Source: Candidatus Rokuibacteriota bacterium
GTDB taxonomy: Bacteria; Methylomirabilota; Methylomirabilia; Rokubacteriales; CSP1-6
Assembly (NCBI GenBank): GCA_003221695.1
Contig: QHSX01000053.1
Location: 1-64,000 of the forward strand
DNA: 64,000 nt
Direction: 5' to 3'
Position numbers and translations under genes: made by a program. A model generated the notes under the pieces. That model saw nothing but the letters and a program-made list of their open reading frames with translations, was not told the DNA's origin and did no database searches. Shown here piece after piece: positions 8,083 to 15,755 of this stretch; position 1 is the stretch's first letter; the number at the start of each line of letters is the position of its first letter.

Positions 8083-8704
8083 CACAATCGCTGGCACCGC
8101 GCAGCACGACGAGGTGCTGGAGCCGAGAGGACGCACCGCCTTCGCTGTGAGAGCGGGGGAGACCGTGCGGATCGTCGACCTCGACGGGCAGCAGGTCGCG
8201 GACTTCGTCTGCTTCGCGCGGGAGGATCCCGCGGAGAAGCTCTCGGTGCACAACACGGCCCTGATCCAGGGGACGATCTACATCAGCGCCGGGCACCGCC
8301 TGCTCTCCGACCGCTGCCGCGCGCTGATGACCATCACCCAGGACACCTGCGGCAAGCACGATCTGTTCGCCGGCTCGTGCAGCGAGGGCACGAACCGGTT
8401 CCGCTACGGGATCGCCGACACCCCGAACTGCCGTGCGAACCTCGAGCGGGCCCTCGCGCCCTTCGGGATCCCGCTCCGGGAGATCCCGTACAGCTTCAAC
8501 GTCTTCATGAACGTGCCGATCGAGCCGGACGGGCGGATTTCGATCCGGGAGCCGATCTCCAAGCCCGGCGACTACATCGACCTCCGCGCCGAGACGGACT
8601 TGATCGTGGGGATCTCGAACTGTCCGCAGGAGCGCAACCCCTGCAACGCTTTCAAGCCGACCCGTCTCCGCGTCGTCGTGTATCGGGCCGGAGAGGGCCG
8701 ATGA
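8072..8704 (+). CDS. DUF1989 (urea carboxylase-associated) family protein
   Basis: 210 residues, start ATG at 8072 inside the end of the HAD gene, preceded by GAGGAGGAC. The body matches the DUF1989/urea-carboxylase-associated family: GETVRIVDLDGQQVADFVCF near residue 28, the TCGKHDLFAGSCSE cysteine-rich segment, FNVFMNVPIEPDGRISI and a C-terminal NCPQERNPCNAFKPT. Cysteines and histidines in these motifs suggest metal binding. Members are found next to urea carboxylase or guanidine-degradation genes, but neither is here; the role with the HAD hydrolase is unknown. Confidence 0.85.
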   Translation: MTADTIAGTAQHDEVLEPRGRTAFAVRAGETVRIVDLDGQQVADFVCFAREDPAEKLSVHNTALIQGTIYISAGHRLLSDRCRALMTITQDTCGKHDLFAGSCSEGTNRFRYGIADTPNCRANLERALAPFGIPLREIPYSFNVFMNVPIEPDGRISIREPISKPGDYIDLRAETDLIVGISNCPQERNPCNAFKPTRLRVVVYRAGEGR

Positions 8705-8765
8705 CTCCCGAGTTCGGGCACCTGCTCCGCGCGGCGCGAGCGCTCTGACCCCCCGGCGTCCCGGA

Positions 8766-9494
8766 TCAGCCGCCGAGGTACGCCCGGCGGACGCGGTCGT
8801 TGCCGAGCAGCTCCGCCGCCGGTCCGCCGAGGACGACGCGACCGGTCTCCATCACGTAGCCGCGGTCGGCCATCCTGAGGGCGAGGTACGCGTTCTGCTC
8901 GACCATGAGCACCGTGGTCCCGCGCCGCCGGATGTCGGCGATGATCCCGAACGTCGTCTCCACGAGCGCGGGGGACAGCCCGAGCGACGGCTCGTCGAAC
9001 AGGATCAGCCGCGGTCGTGCCATGAGCGCGCGGGCGATGGCGAGCATCTGCTGCTCGCCCCCCGAGAGCGTGCCCGCCATCTGGCGGCGCCGCTCGGCGA
9101 GGATCGGGAAGTGGGTGGAGACGCGCTCGAGGTCCGCGTCCACGCCGCGGCGGTCGCGCCGCACGTACGCACCCATCTCGAGGTTCTCCCGCACGGTGAG
9201 GTGAGGGAACACGCGACGTCCCTCGGGGCAGTGGGCGATACCCGCCACGAGGATGTCCGCGGGCTCGGCGCCGTGGATCGGGCGTCCGTCGAACACGATG
9301 CGTCCCCGGGTGGGCGAGAGAAGGCCGGACACCGCGCGCAGCGTGGAGGTCTTGCCGGCCCCGTTGGCGCCGATCAGGCAGACGAGCTCGCCCGGGTGCA
9401 CGACGAGATCGAGACCCCGGAGGGCCACGACGGGGCCGTACGCCGCGTGGAGGTCCTCGAGGCTGAGTAATGGCGTGCGGTCAGGCGCGGTCAC
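8766..9494 (-). CDS. livF: Branched-chain amino acid-type ABC transporter ATP-binding protein LivF
   Basis: 242-residue ATPase. Walker A GANGAGKTS near residue 40, signature LSGGEQQMLAIARAL near 143, Walker B LILFDEPSLGLSP, and the H-loop region VLMVEQNAYLALRMADRGYV, whose EQN wording is typical of LivF. GTG start at 9494 lies inside the end of livG (14-base overlap). Last gene of a livJ-livH-livM-livG-livF run. Liv systems take up leucine/isoleucine/valine, but homologues of the same family import amides, urea or aromatic acids, so the cargo is open. Confidence 0.93.
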   Translation of the reverse strand: MTAPDRTPLLSLEDLHAAYGPVVALRGLDLVVHPGELVCLIGANGAGKTSTLRAVSGLLSPTRGRIVFDGRPIHGAEPADILVAGIAHCPEGRRVFPHLTVRENLEMGAYVRRDRRGVDADLERVSTHFPILAERRRQMAGTLSGGEQQMLAIARALMARPRLILFDEPSLGLSPALVETTFGIIADIRRRGTTVLMVEQNAYLALRMADRGYVMETGRVVLGGPAAELLGNDRVRRAYLGG

Positions 9495-10269
9495 CGGCGG
9501 ATCCCAGGTAGGCGCGGATAACGTCCGGGTGCGCCTGGATGGCGGCGGGCGTGCCTGCGGCGATCACGCGGCCATGGTTCAGCACGATCACGGCGTCCGA
9601 GATCGACATGACCATCCGCATGTCGTGCTCGACCAGGAGCACGGTGGTGGCCTGGTCACGAATGCGATAGATCAGGTCGGTCACCGTCGTCTTCTCGGCG
9701 GTGGTCATGCCCGCGCCGGGCTCGTCGAGGAGCAGGAGCCGTGGCCGGGCCCCGAGCGCGACGGCGAGCTCGACGAGCCGCTGCTCGCCGTACGGGAGCT
9801 CGCTCGCCCGCTCGCCGCGGCGACGGCCGAGGCCCACGAAGTCGAGGATCCCGTCGGCCTCGCGGGCGAGCCGCGACTCCTCGGCGGCGAGACGGCGGCG
9901 TCGGAGGGTCACGTCGACCAGGCCCGCCACTCCCCGGAGATGGAGACCGATCATGACGTTGTCGGCGACGGTCAGCGCGGGAAAGACGCTCGTGCGCTGG
10001 AACGTCCGGACGATCCCGCGCGCGGCGATGGCCGAGGGTCGGAGCCCCGTCAGCGGGCTGCCGTCGTACTCGATCCGTCCGCGCGTGGGGGCGAGGTATC
10101 CCGTGATCGCGTTGAACGCGGTCGTCTTCCCGGCGCCGTTCGGTCCGATCACGCTCGTGATCGTGCCGGGATGAACGTCGAAACTGACGCCGGCGAGCGC
10201 CGCGACGCCGCCGAACCTGACGGCCAGGTCGCGCACGGCGAGGGTCAGGGTGCCTGCCGCACGCGCCAC
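9481..10269 (-). CDS. livG: Branched-chain amino acid-type ABC transporter ATP-binding protein LivG
   Basis: About 262 residues. Walker A GPNGAGKTTAFNAITGYL, the LivG-type FQRTSVFPALTVADNVMIG Q-loop region, signature variant ELPYGEQRLVELAVAL and Walker B LLLLDEPGAGM with VEHDMRMVM. The signature LPYGEQ instead of LSGGQ is normal for LivG. The start is uncertain: GTG at 10269 gives MARAAGTLTLAVRDL, while CTG at 10248 would overlap the livM stop as CTGA; no strong ribosome-binding site favours either. A longer frame to 10356 only re-reads livM sequence. Confidence 0.9.
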   Translation of the reverse strand: MARAAGTLTLAVRDLAVRFGGVAALAGVSFDVHPGTITSVIGPNGAGKTTAFNAITGYLAPTRGRIEYDGSPLTGLRPSAIAARGIVRTFQRTSVFPALTVADNVMIGLHLRGVAGLVDVTLRRRRLAAEESRLAREADGILDFVGLGRRRGERASELPYGEQRLVELAVALGARPRLLLLDEPGAGMTTAEKTTVTDLIYRIRDQATTVLLVEHDMRMVMSISDAVIVLNHGRVIAAGTPAAIQAHPDVIRAYLGSAGDRA

Positions 10270-11180
10270 GCGGCGATCGCGGGGACGATGCCGCGCGGGA
10301 GGAAGACGACGAGCAGGATGAGCAGGACGCCGTAGGCGAGCATCTGCCACTGCCACGACACCACGGCGCGCAGCGCCTCGGGCAGCACCGTGAAGATCAG
10401 CGCGCCCACGAGCGGCCCGGCGAGCGTGCCCTTGCCGCCGGCCACGACCATGATCACCATCGTCACCGTGTAACTGAAGAGGAACACCTCCGGGCTCACG
10501 AAGCGCGTGTAGTGCGCGTAGAGGCTCCCCGCCAGGCCGGCCATCGCCGCGCTCACGACGGCCGCGAGCACGAGGTAGTGCGTGACGTCAACGCCGACCG
10601 ACTCGGCGAGCGGTTCGTTCTCCCGGAGGGCCACGAAGGCGCGGCCGATCCGCGAGTGGACGAGGCGACGGCAGACCAGGGACGCGAGCAGCACCGCCGC
10701 GAGCACGAGGTAGTAGTAGGCCGGCTTGCCGCGGAGGGACCAGGGACCGAGGGTCGGCGCCGGCACACCGGGGAGCCCGAGCGGGCCGTTGGTCAGCTCC
10801 ATCCAGTTGACGCTCACCAGCGCCACGACCCCTGCGAAGCTGATGGTGACGAGGACGAAGTAGGCGCCCCGGAGCTTGAGGGCCAGGCGCCCGATCAGCC
10901 AGCCGGCCAGCGCGGCCAGGGCGACCGCGGCGGGGAGCGCCAGCCAGAACGACCACTCGAGCCTGAGCGTCAGGAGCGCCGAGGCGTAGGCGCCGATGCC
11001 GAAAAAGGCGGCGTGGCCGAGCGAGAGCTGCCCGGTGTAGCCGAGGAGGAGGTTCAGCGAGAGCGCCAGGACGCCGAAGATCCCCGCCATGATGGCGACG
11101 TGGAGGAAGTACGGGTTCGGGAGCCAGAAGGGCAGCGTGAGCGCGAGGCCAGCCAGCACGGCGCGCCCAGCTCCGCTCAT
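10245..11180 (-). CDS. livM: Branched-chain amino acid-type ABC transporter permease LivM
   Basis: 311-residue inner-membrane permease with about eight to ten hydrophobic segments and the LivM motif LLLGYTGQLSLGHAAFFGIGAY. The conserved loop VALRENEPLAESVGVDVTHY lies around residue 190. ATG at 11180 is the likely start; the frame continues upstream through a repeat element into livH, which would add about 29 odd residues. In the ancestral layout the livM start almost certainly overlapped the livH stop; a 65-bp repeat with a 23-bp direct duplication now separates them. Confidence 0.93.
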   Translation of the reverse strand: MSGAGRAVLAGLALTLPFWLPNPYFLHVAIMAGIFGVLALSLNLLLGYTGQLSLGHAAFFGIGAYASALLTLRLEWSFWLALPAAVALAALAGWLIGRLALKLRGAYFVLVTISFAGVVALVSVNWMELTNGPLGLPGVPAPTLGPWSLRGKPAYYYLVLAAVLLASLVCRRLVHSRIGRAFVALRENEPLAESVGVDVTHYLVLAAVVSAAMAGLAGSLYAHYTRFVSPEVFLFSYTVTMVIMVVAGGKGTLAGPLVGALIFTVLPEALRAVVSWQWQMLAYGVLLILLVVFLPRGIVPAIAAWRVRQAP

Positions 11181-11275
11181 CCAATTCTCTCTGTTGGAGC
11201 GGGGGCCGCGAGGCCGGTGCGATCGGTTGGTGGCCTGAGAGAGGTGCTTGTGGCTCCGCTCATCCAATTCTCTCT
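11170..11275 (-). repeat. R1 repeat (copy a) flanked by a perfect 23-bp direct duplication
   Basis: The plus-strand sequence GCTCCGCTCATCCAATTCTC (plus TCT) occurs at 11170-11192 and again at 11253-11275. The copies contain the livM start codon and the livH stop codon respectively. Between them, 11193-11257 is a member of the dispersed R1 family (minus-strand reading GGAGCCAC ... GGCCACC ... CGGCCCCCGCTCCAAC). The arrangement is what an insertion with target duplication would leave. Confidence 0.85.
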
Positions 11276-12132
11276 TGCTTCGTGAAGAGGCCGGCGGGGC
11301 GGAGCAGCAGCACCAGGATGATGATCACGAACCCGACGGCGTCGCGGTAGCCGGAGGAGATATAGCCCGCGCCGAGCTCCTCGGCGATGCCGAGCAGGAG
11401 GCCACCGAGCGTCGCGCCGGGCAGGTTGCCGAGGCCGCCCAGGATGACGACCGAGAACGCCTTCAGCGACGCGAGGTCGCCCATCGAGGGGTAGGCGAGG
11501 AAGACCGGCCCCAGGAGTGCCCCCGCGGCGGCCGCGAGGCCGGAGCCGAACGCGAACGTCACCGTGTGCATGCGGTGGATCCGCACACCCATGAGCGCCG
11601 CCGTGTCCCGGTCCTGGAAGGTGGCGCGCATCGCCGTGCCGAGCCGCGTCCGGTGGATCGCGAGGTACGCCATGACGATGAGGCCCGCCGCCAGCACGAG
11701 GACGAACGCCCGGAGCGGGGCGATCGAGACCGGGCCGAGCACGAGCGGCGCGGTCGGGAACGGATGGGGGATCGACTTCGCCACGCCTCCCCAGATCAGG
11801 AGCTCCGCGTTCTGCATCGCGATCCACACGCCGATCATCACCAGCATCGTCGTGTCGATCGATTCGGCGCGGAGCGGGCGCAGGAGCGCCTGCTCGCACA
11901 GGGCGCCCAGCACCGCGCCGCACGCGATCGCCGCGAGCACCGCCGCGAAGAAGTTGGCGCCCGCGAGGCCGAGCGCCGCAAACGTCGCGTACGCGCCCAG
12001 CGTGTAGAACTCGCCGTGGGCGAAGTTCACGACGTTCATCAGGCCGAAGATGAGCGTGAGGCCGATGCCCAGCAGGGCATACGTCCCGCCGAGCACCAGG
12101 CCGTTCACCAGGTGCTGAAGGAGCTCCGCCAT
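11260..12132 (-). CDS. livH: Branched-chain amino acid-type ABC transporter permease LivH
   Basis: 290-residue inner-membrane permease with about eight hydrophobic segments. Family motifs: GLVLGGTYALLGIGLTLIFG at the N-terminus, VVNFAHGEFYTLGAY, RTRLGTAMRATFQDRDTAAL, and VVILGGLGNLPGATLGGLLLG. It starts 14 bases after the binding-protein stop. The 3' end (KQERIG stop) is duplicated 83 bp downstream around the R1 repeat. Forms the channel with LivM. Confidence 0.94.
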   Translation of the reverse strand: MAELLQHLVNGLVLGGTYALLGIGLTLIFGLMNVVNFAHGEFYTLGAYATFAALGLAGANFFAAVLAAIACGAVLGALCEQALLRPLRAESIDTTMLVMIGVWIAMQNAELLIWGGVAKSIPHPFPTAPLVLGPVSIAPLRAFVLVLAAGLIVMAYLAIHRTRLGTAMRATFQDRDTAALMGVRIHRMHTVTFAFGSGLAAAAGALLGPVFLAYPSMGDLASLKAFSVVILGGLGNLPGATLGGLLLGIAEELGAGYISSGYRDAVGFVIIILVLLLRPAGLFTKQERIG

Positions 12133-12145
12133 GCGCCGCGGGACG

Positions 12146-13318
12146 CTACTGCTTCGCGAGGAAGTCGGGCAGCGCCACCTTGCCGTCCCGGATCTGGACG
12201 ACGAAGATGCTCGGCTTCGACTGGCCGCTCTCCTTGCCGGTGGGGCCGTCCTTCTCGAACCTGATCGGGCCGTTGACGCCCACGAGGCTCACGCGCCAGA
12301 GGGCGTCGCGGACCGCCGTGGGCTCGTCACGGCCGGCGACGCGGATCGCCTCGACGATCGTCGCGATGCCGTCGTGACCGCGGAACCCCTCGGTCAGCCC
12401 CTCGAACGGATGGCCGCGCTTGGACCACTCGTCCACGAACGCGCGGGCGAGCTTGGCGTCGGGCATCGCCTCGGGGAACCACGGCATGAAGAAGACGATG
12501 TGGTAGCTGCCCTCGGCCGCCGCGCCCGCCTGCTTGATGAGCTGTGTCGGCGACGAGCTTCCGCCGGTCGTCACGATCTTGCGCGCCAGGCGCTGCTCCT
12601 GCGCCTGCTTCAGCACGAGCGTGATCTGCTCGACGGCCGTGGTGAGGAAGAGCGTGTCGCCGCCCGTGCCCTTGATCTTCGTGAGCTGGGCGTTCATGTC
12701 GGTCGCCGCCTGGTCCATGTACTCGGCGGCGCCGACGGCGACGCCCTTCTTCTTCAGCATATCGCCGAACGCGGCGATCGCCCCGCGTCCCCAGTCCGTG
12801 TTGACGGCGAGGAAGTCGGCGCGCCTCACGCCGAGCCGGTCCACGTACTGCTCGAGGCCGAGCGCCTCCATGTCGGAGGGCGGGCTGATGCGGAAGATCC
12901 ACGGGTTGCCACGCTTGGTGATCGCGGCCGCGCTGGAGGTCTCGACGACCATCGGCACGCCGTACTCCTCGAGCTTCGGCATCGCGGCCAGGGTCATCGA
13001 GCTGCCCCAGGCGCCCATGATCGCGGGCACCCGGTCGCGGACGATCAGCTTCTCGGCGGCGCTCGCCGCCTCCTTGGGATCGGACTTGTTGTCCTCGATG
13101 ATCAGCGTGATCTTGCGGCCGTTGACGCCGCCCCGGGCGTTGATCCAGTCGCTCGCGATCTCGGCGCCCATGCGGACGTAGTTCCCGGACGCCGCGACGG
13201 GCCCCGAGAGGGGCTCGATGACGCCGATCTTGATCGGCGCCTGCGCCGAGACGGTGGACGACGCCGCGAGCGTCGCGGTCGCGACGAGAGCTACCAAGAC
13301 TGCGAGCGGTCGTGTCAT
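12146..13318 (-). CDS. Branched-chain amino acid-type ABC transporter substrate-binding protein (LivJ/LivK type)
   Basis: 390-residue periplasmic receptor (type-1 binding fold, Peripla_BP_6). Sec signal peptide with cleavage near VSAQA at residue 25, then IKIGVIEPLSGPVAASG, the GGVNGRKITLIIEDNKSDP ligand-region motif and AIMGAWGSSMTLA. The start is supported by GGGAGG 6 bases upstream. First gene of the Liv cluster and divergent to the molybdopterin oxidase at 13413. Ligand unknown; the family includes amino acid, amide, urea and aromatic-acid binders. Confidence 0.93.
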   Translation of the reverse strand: MTRPLAVLVALVATATLAASSTVSAQAPIKIGVIEPLSGPVAASGNYVRMGAEIASDWINARGGVNGRKITLIIEDNKSDPKEAASAAEKLIVRDRVPAIMGAWGSSMTLAAMPKLEEYGVPMVVETSSAAAITKRGNPWIFRISPPSDMEALGLEQYVDRLGVRRADFLAVNTDWGRGAIAAFGDMLKKKGVAVGAAEYMDQAATDMNAQLTKIKGTGGDTLFLTTAVEQITLVLKQAQEQRLARKIVTTGGSSSPTQLIKQAGAAAEGSYHIVFFMPWFPEAMPDAKLARAFVDEWSKRGHPFEGLTEGFRGHDGIATIVEAIRVAGRDEPTAVRDALWRVSLVGVNGPIRFEKDGPTGKESGQSKPSIFVVQIRDGKVALPDFLAKQ

Positions 13319-13412
13319 CGGGAGCCTCCCTCGAAGCCAGACTGGTGACCGGGAGCATAGCGCACGCCTCGTCGGCGGAAAAGCCGGTGTATAGTCGCCT
13401 GCTGGACGGGCG

Positions 13413-15755
13413 ATGGGAGCCAGGTATTTCGGCGCGGCGGTGCGGCGGCGGGAGGACCCGCGGTTCCTGCGGGGGGAGGCGCGCTTTGTCGACGACGTGA
13501 CGCTCCCGGGGATGCTCCACGCGGCGTTCCTGCGCGCGCCCCACGCCCACGCCCGGATCGTCGCGATCCGGACCGAGGCGGCGCGCGCGCTGCCGGGCGT
13601 CGCCGCCGTCTTCGCCTTCCGGGACCTCGAGCGCTGGATGAAGCCACTGCCCGTCTTCGGCGCGCCACCGCCCGGCCTCGCCGCGGCGATCACGTTCGAC
13701 CTCCGCCAGGCGCCCCAGTGGGCCCTCTGCCGCGATCGTGCGCGGTACGTCGGTGAGGCGGTCGTGATGGTCGTGGCCGAGAGCCGTGCCGCCGCGGCGG
13801 ACGCGCTCGACCGGATCGAGGTGGCGTGGGAGCCGCTGCCGCCAGTGGTGGACATGACGCAGGCCGCCGTGCCGGGCAGTCCCCTCGTCCATCCCGAGTG
13901 GGGAACGAACGTCGCGATCGCCTTCACACACTCGATCGGCGACCCGGACGCGGGGTTCGCGCGGGCCGCTGTCGTCGTGAGCGAGACACTCCGCATCCAG
14001 CGCTACGTCGGGATGCCGCTCGAAGGCCGCGGCGTCGTCGCCCACTGGGACCGGCGCGACGGGACTCTCACGACCTGGAACTCGACGCAGGTCCCCCACT
14101 TCGTCCAGCAGGGGCTCATCGGAGCGCTCGGGCTCCCACCCCACAAGATCCGCGTGATCGCCCCCGATCTCGGCGGCGGCTTCGGGACGAAGGCGTCGGG
14201 CTACGCGGAGGACGCCCTGGTCCCGATCGCGGCGAAGGTACTCGGCCGTCCCGTCAAGTGGATCGAGGACCGGCGCGAGCACATGTCGGCCGCCGCCCAC
14301 GCGCGCCACCAGACGCACGCGATCAGCCTCGCGGCGAGCCGCGACGGGACGATCCTCGGGCTCCGCGACCGGATCTCGATCGACCTCGGAGCGTACAACG
14401 TCTGGGGGGTCGTCCTGCCCTACAACACGGTCGCGCACCTGATCGGTCCGCATCGAATCAAGGACATGCGAGTCGACGTGCACGGAGTCGTCACCAACAA
14501 GACGCCGAACGCGCCGTACAGAGGGGCGGGCCGGCCCGAGACCGTCTTCGCGATGGATCGGATCCTCGACTGCCTCGCGCGCGAGCTCCGGCTGGATCCG
14601 GCCGACCTCCGCCGCCGGAACTACATCCGCGCGGACGAGCTCCCGTACGACTTCGGCATGCCCTACCGCGATGGCAATCCCCTCGTCTACGACACCGGCG
14701 ACTTTCCCGCGGCGCTCGAGCAGGCGCTCGCCGCCGCCGGGTACAAGGAGTTCCGCAGCGAGCAGGGGCGGCTGCGGGCCCAGGGCGTCTACCGCGGCAT
14801 CGGCATCTCGGGCTACGTGGAGGGCACCGCCATCGGCCCCTTCGAGGGCGCCACCGTGAAGCTCGACCTCCACGGCCGCGTCGTCGTCGCGACGGGCGCG
14901 GTGAACTCGGGGCAGGGACACGAGACGAGCTTCGCCCAGGTCGCCGCGGACGCCCTCGGCGTCCCGCTCGACTGGGTGACCGTGTCGGGCGGCGACACGG
15001 CTGCCGTGCCCTTCGGCATCGGGACCTTCGCGAGCCGGAGCGCGGTCACGGCGGGCAACTCCATCGCCGACGCCTGCCAGGTGGTGCGGGGCAAACTGGT
15101 GAGCGCCGCGGCGACCTTGCTCGAAGCCGCGCCCGAGGACGTCGAGCTCGAGGACGGCCGCGCGTTCGTCCGCGGCTCACCGCAGAAGGCGCTCGATCTC
15201 GCGCGGGTCGTGCAGGCCTCGATCCCGACCTTCGCCGCGCCCGGCGTCGCGTCACCCGACTTCGAGGCGAGCGCCTACCACCACGTGCCGACCGTCACCT
15301 ACGCGAGCGCCGTCCACGTCGCCCAGGTGGAGGTGGACGTCGAGACCGGCGGCGTGAAGCTCTTGCGCTACGTCGTCGCCCACGACTGCGGCAAGGTGAT
15401 CAACCCCGTCATCGTGGAGGGCCAGGTCCACGGGGGGGTCGCCCAGGGCATCGGCGGCGCGCTCTTCGAGGACATGGCCTACGACGAGGCGGGGCAGCTC
15501 CTGACGGGGTCGCTCATGGACTATGCCCTCCCGAAGGCGGACGACCTGCCGCCGATCGAGACGGTCCACCTCGAGTTTCCGTCGCCCCGCAACCCGCTCG
15601 GCGCCAAAGGGCTCGGCGAGGGCGGCGCCATCTCGCCCCCCGCCGCCATCGCCAACGCGATCGAGGACGCGCTCGCTCCGTTCGGGGTACGCATCACCGA
15701 GACCCCGGTCACGCCGGCGCGCGTCCGCGCCCTGCTCGTGGGCCGCGTCCCGTGA
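13413..15755 (+). CDS. Xanthine dehydrogenase/aldehyde oxidase family, molybdopterin-binding large subunit
   Basis: 780 residues, full length for the family. N-terminal Ald_Xan_dh domain (YFGAAVRRREDPRFLRGEARF, opening typical of CoxL-like subunits), then the molybdopterin-binding part with DLGGGFGTK, PYRGAGRPE and the C-terminal GAKGLGEGGAI, whose Glu is the base that activates the molybdenum ligand. The CO dehydrogenase active-site loop with its Cys (VAYRCSFR) is absent, so this is a form II or general aldehyde/N-heterocycle oxidase rather than a CO oxidase. Unusual: no FAD or 2Fe-2S subunit gene is adjacent, so partners must be elsewhere. The stop overlaps the cyclase start as GTGA. Confidence 0.9.
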   Translation: MGARYFGAAVRRREDPRFLRGEARFVDDVTLPGMLHAAFLRAPHAHARIVAIRTEAARALPGVAAVFAFRDLERWMKPLPVFGAPPPGLAAAITFDLRQAPQWALCRDRARYVGEAVVMVVAESRAAAADALDRIEVAWEPLPPVVDMTQAAVPGSPLVHPEWGTNVAIAFTHSIGDPDAGFARAAVVVSETLRIQRYVGMPLEGRGVVAHWDRRDGTLTTWNSTQVPHFVQQGLIGALGLPPHKIRVIAPDLGGGFGTKASGYAEDALVPIAAKVLGRPVKWIEDRREHMSAAAHARHQTHAISLAASRDGTILGLRDRISIDLGAYNVWGVVLPYNTVAHLIGPHRIKDMRVDVHGVVTNKTPNAPYRGAGRPETVFAMDRILDCLARELRLDPADLRRRNYIRADELPYDFGMPYRDGNPLVYDTGDFPAALEQALAAAGYKEFRSEQGRLRAQGVYRGIGISGYVEGTAIGPFEGATVKLDLHGRVVVATGAVNSGQGHETSFAQVAADALGVPLDWVTVSGGDTAAVPFGIGTFASRSAVTAGNSIADACQVVRGKLVSAAATLLEAAPEDVELEDGRAFVRGSPQKALDLARVVQASIPTFAAPGVASPDFEASAYHHVPTVTYASAVHVAQVEVDVETGGVKLLRYVVAHDCGKVINPVIVEGQVHGGVAQGIGGALFEDMAYDEAGQLLTGSLMDYALPKADDLPPIETVHLEFPSPRNPLGAKGLGEGGAISPPAAIANAIEDALAPFGVRITETPVTPARVRALLVGRVP

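Noticed and set aside
11181-11267. Upstream TTG start of livM at 11267
   Set aside because: It would translate the repeat and duplicated livH tail; ATG 11180 matches the livM core and the pre-insertion overlap.
13413-15755. Aerobic CO dehydrogenase form I large subunit
   Set aside because: The form I active-site loop with Cys (VAYRCSFR) is missing, and no coxM or coxS gene is adjacent.
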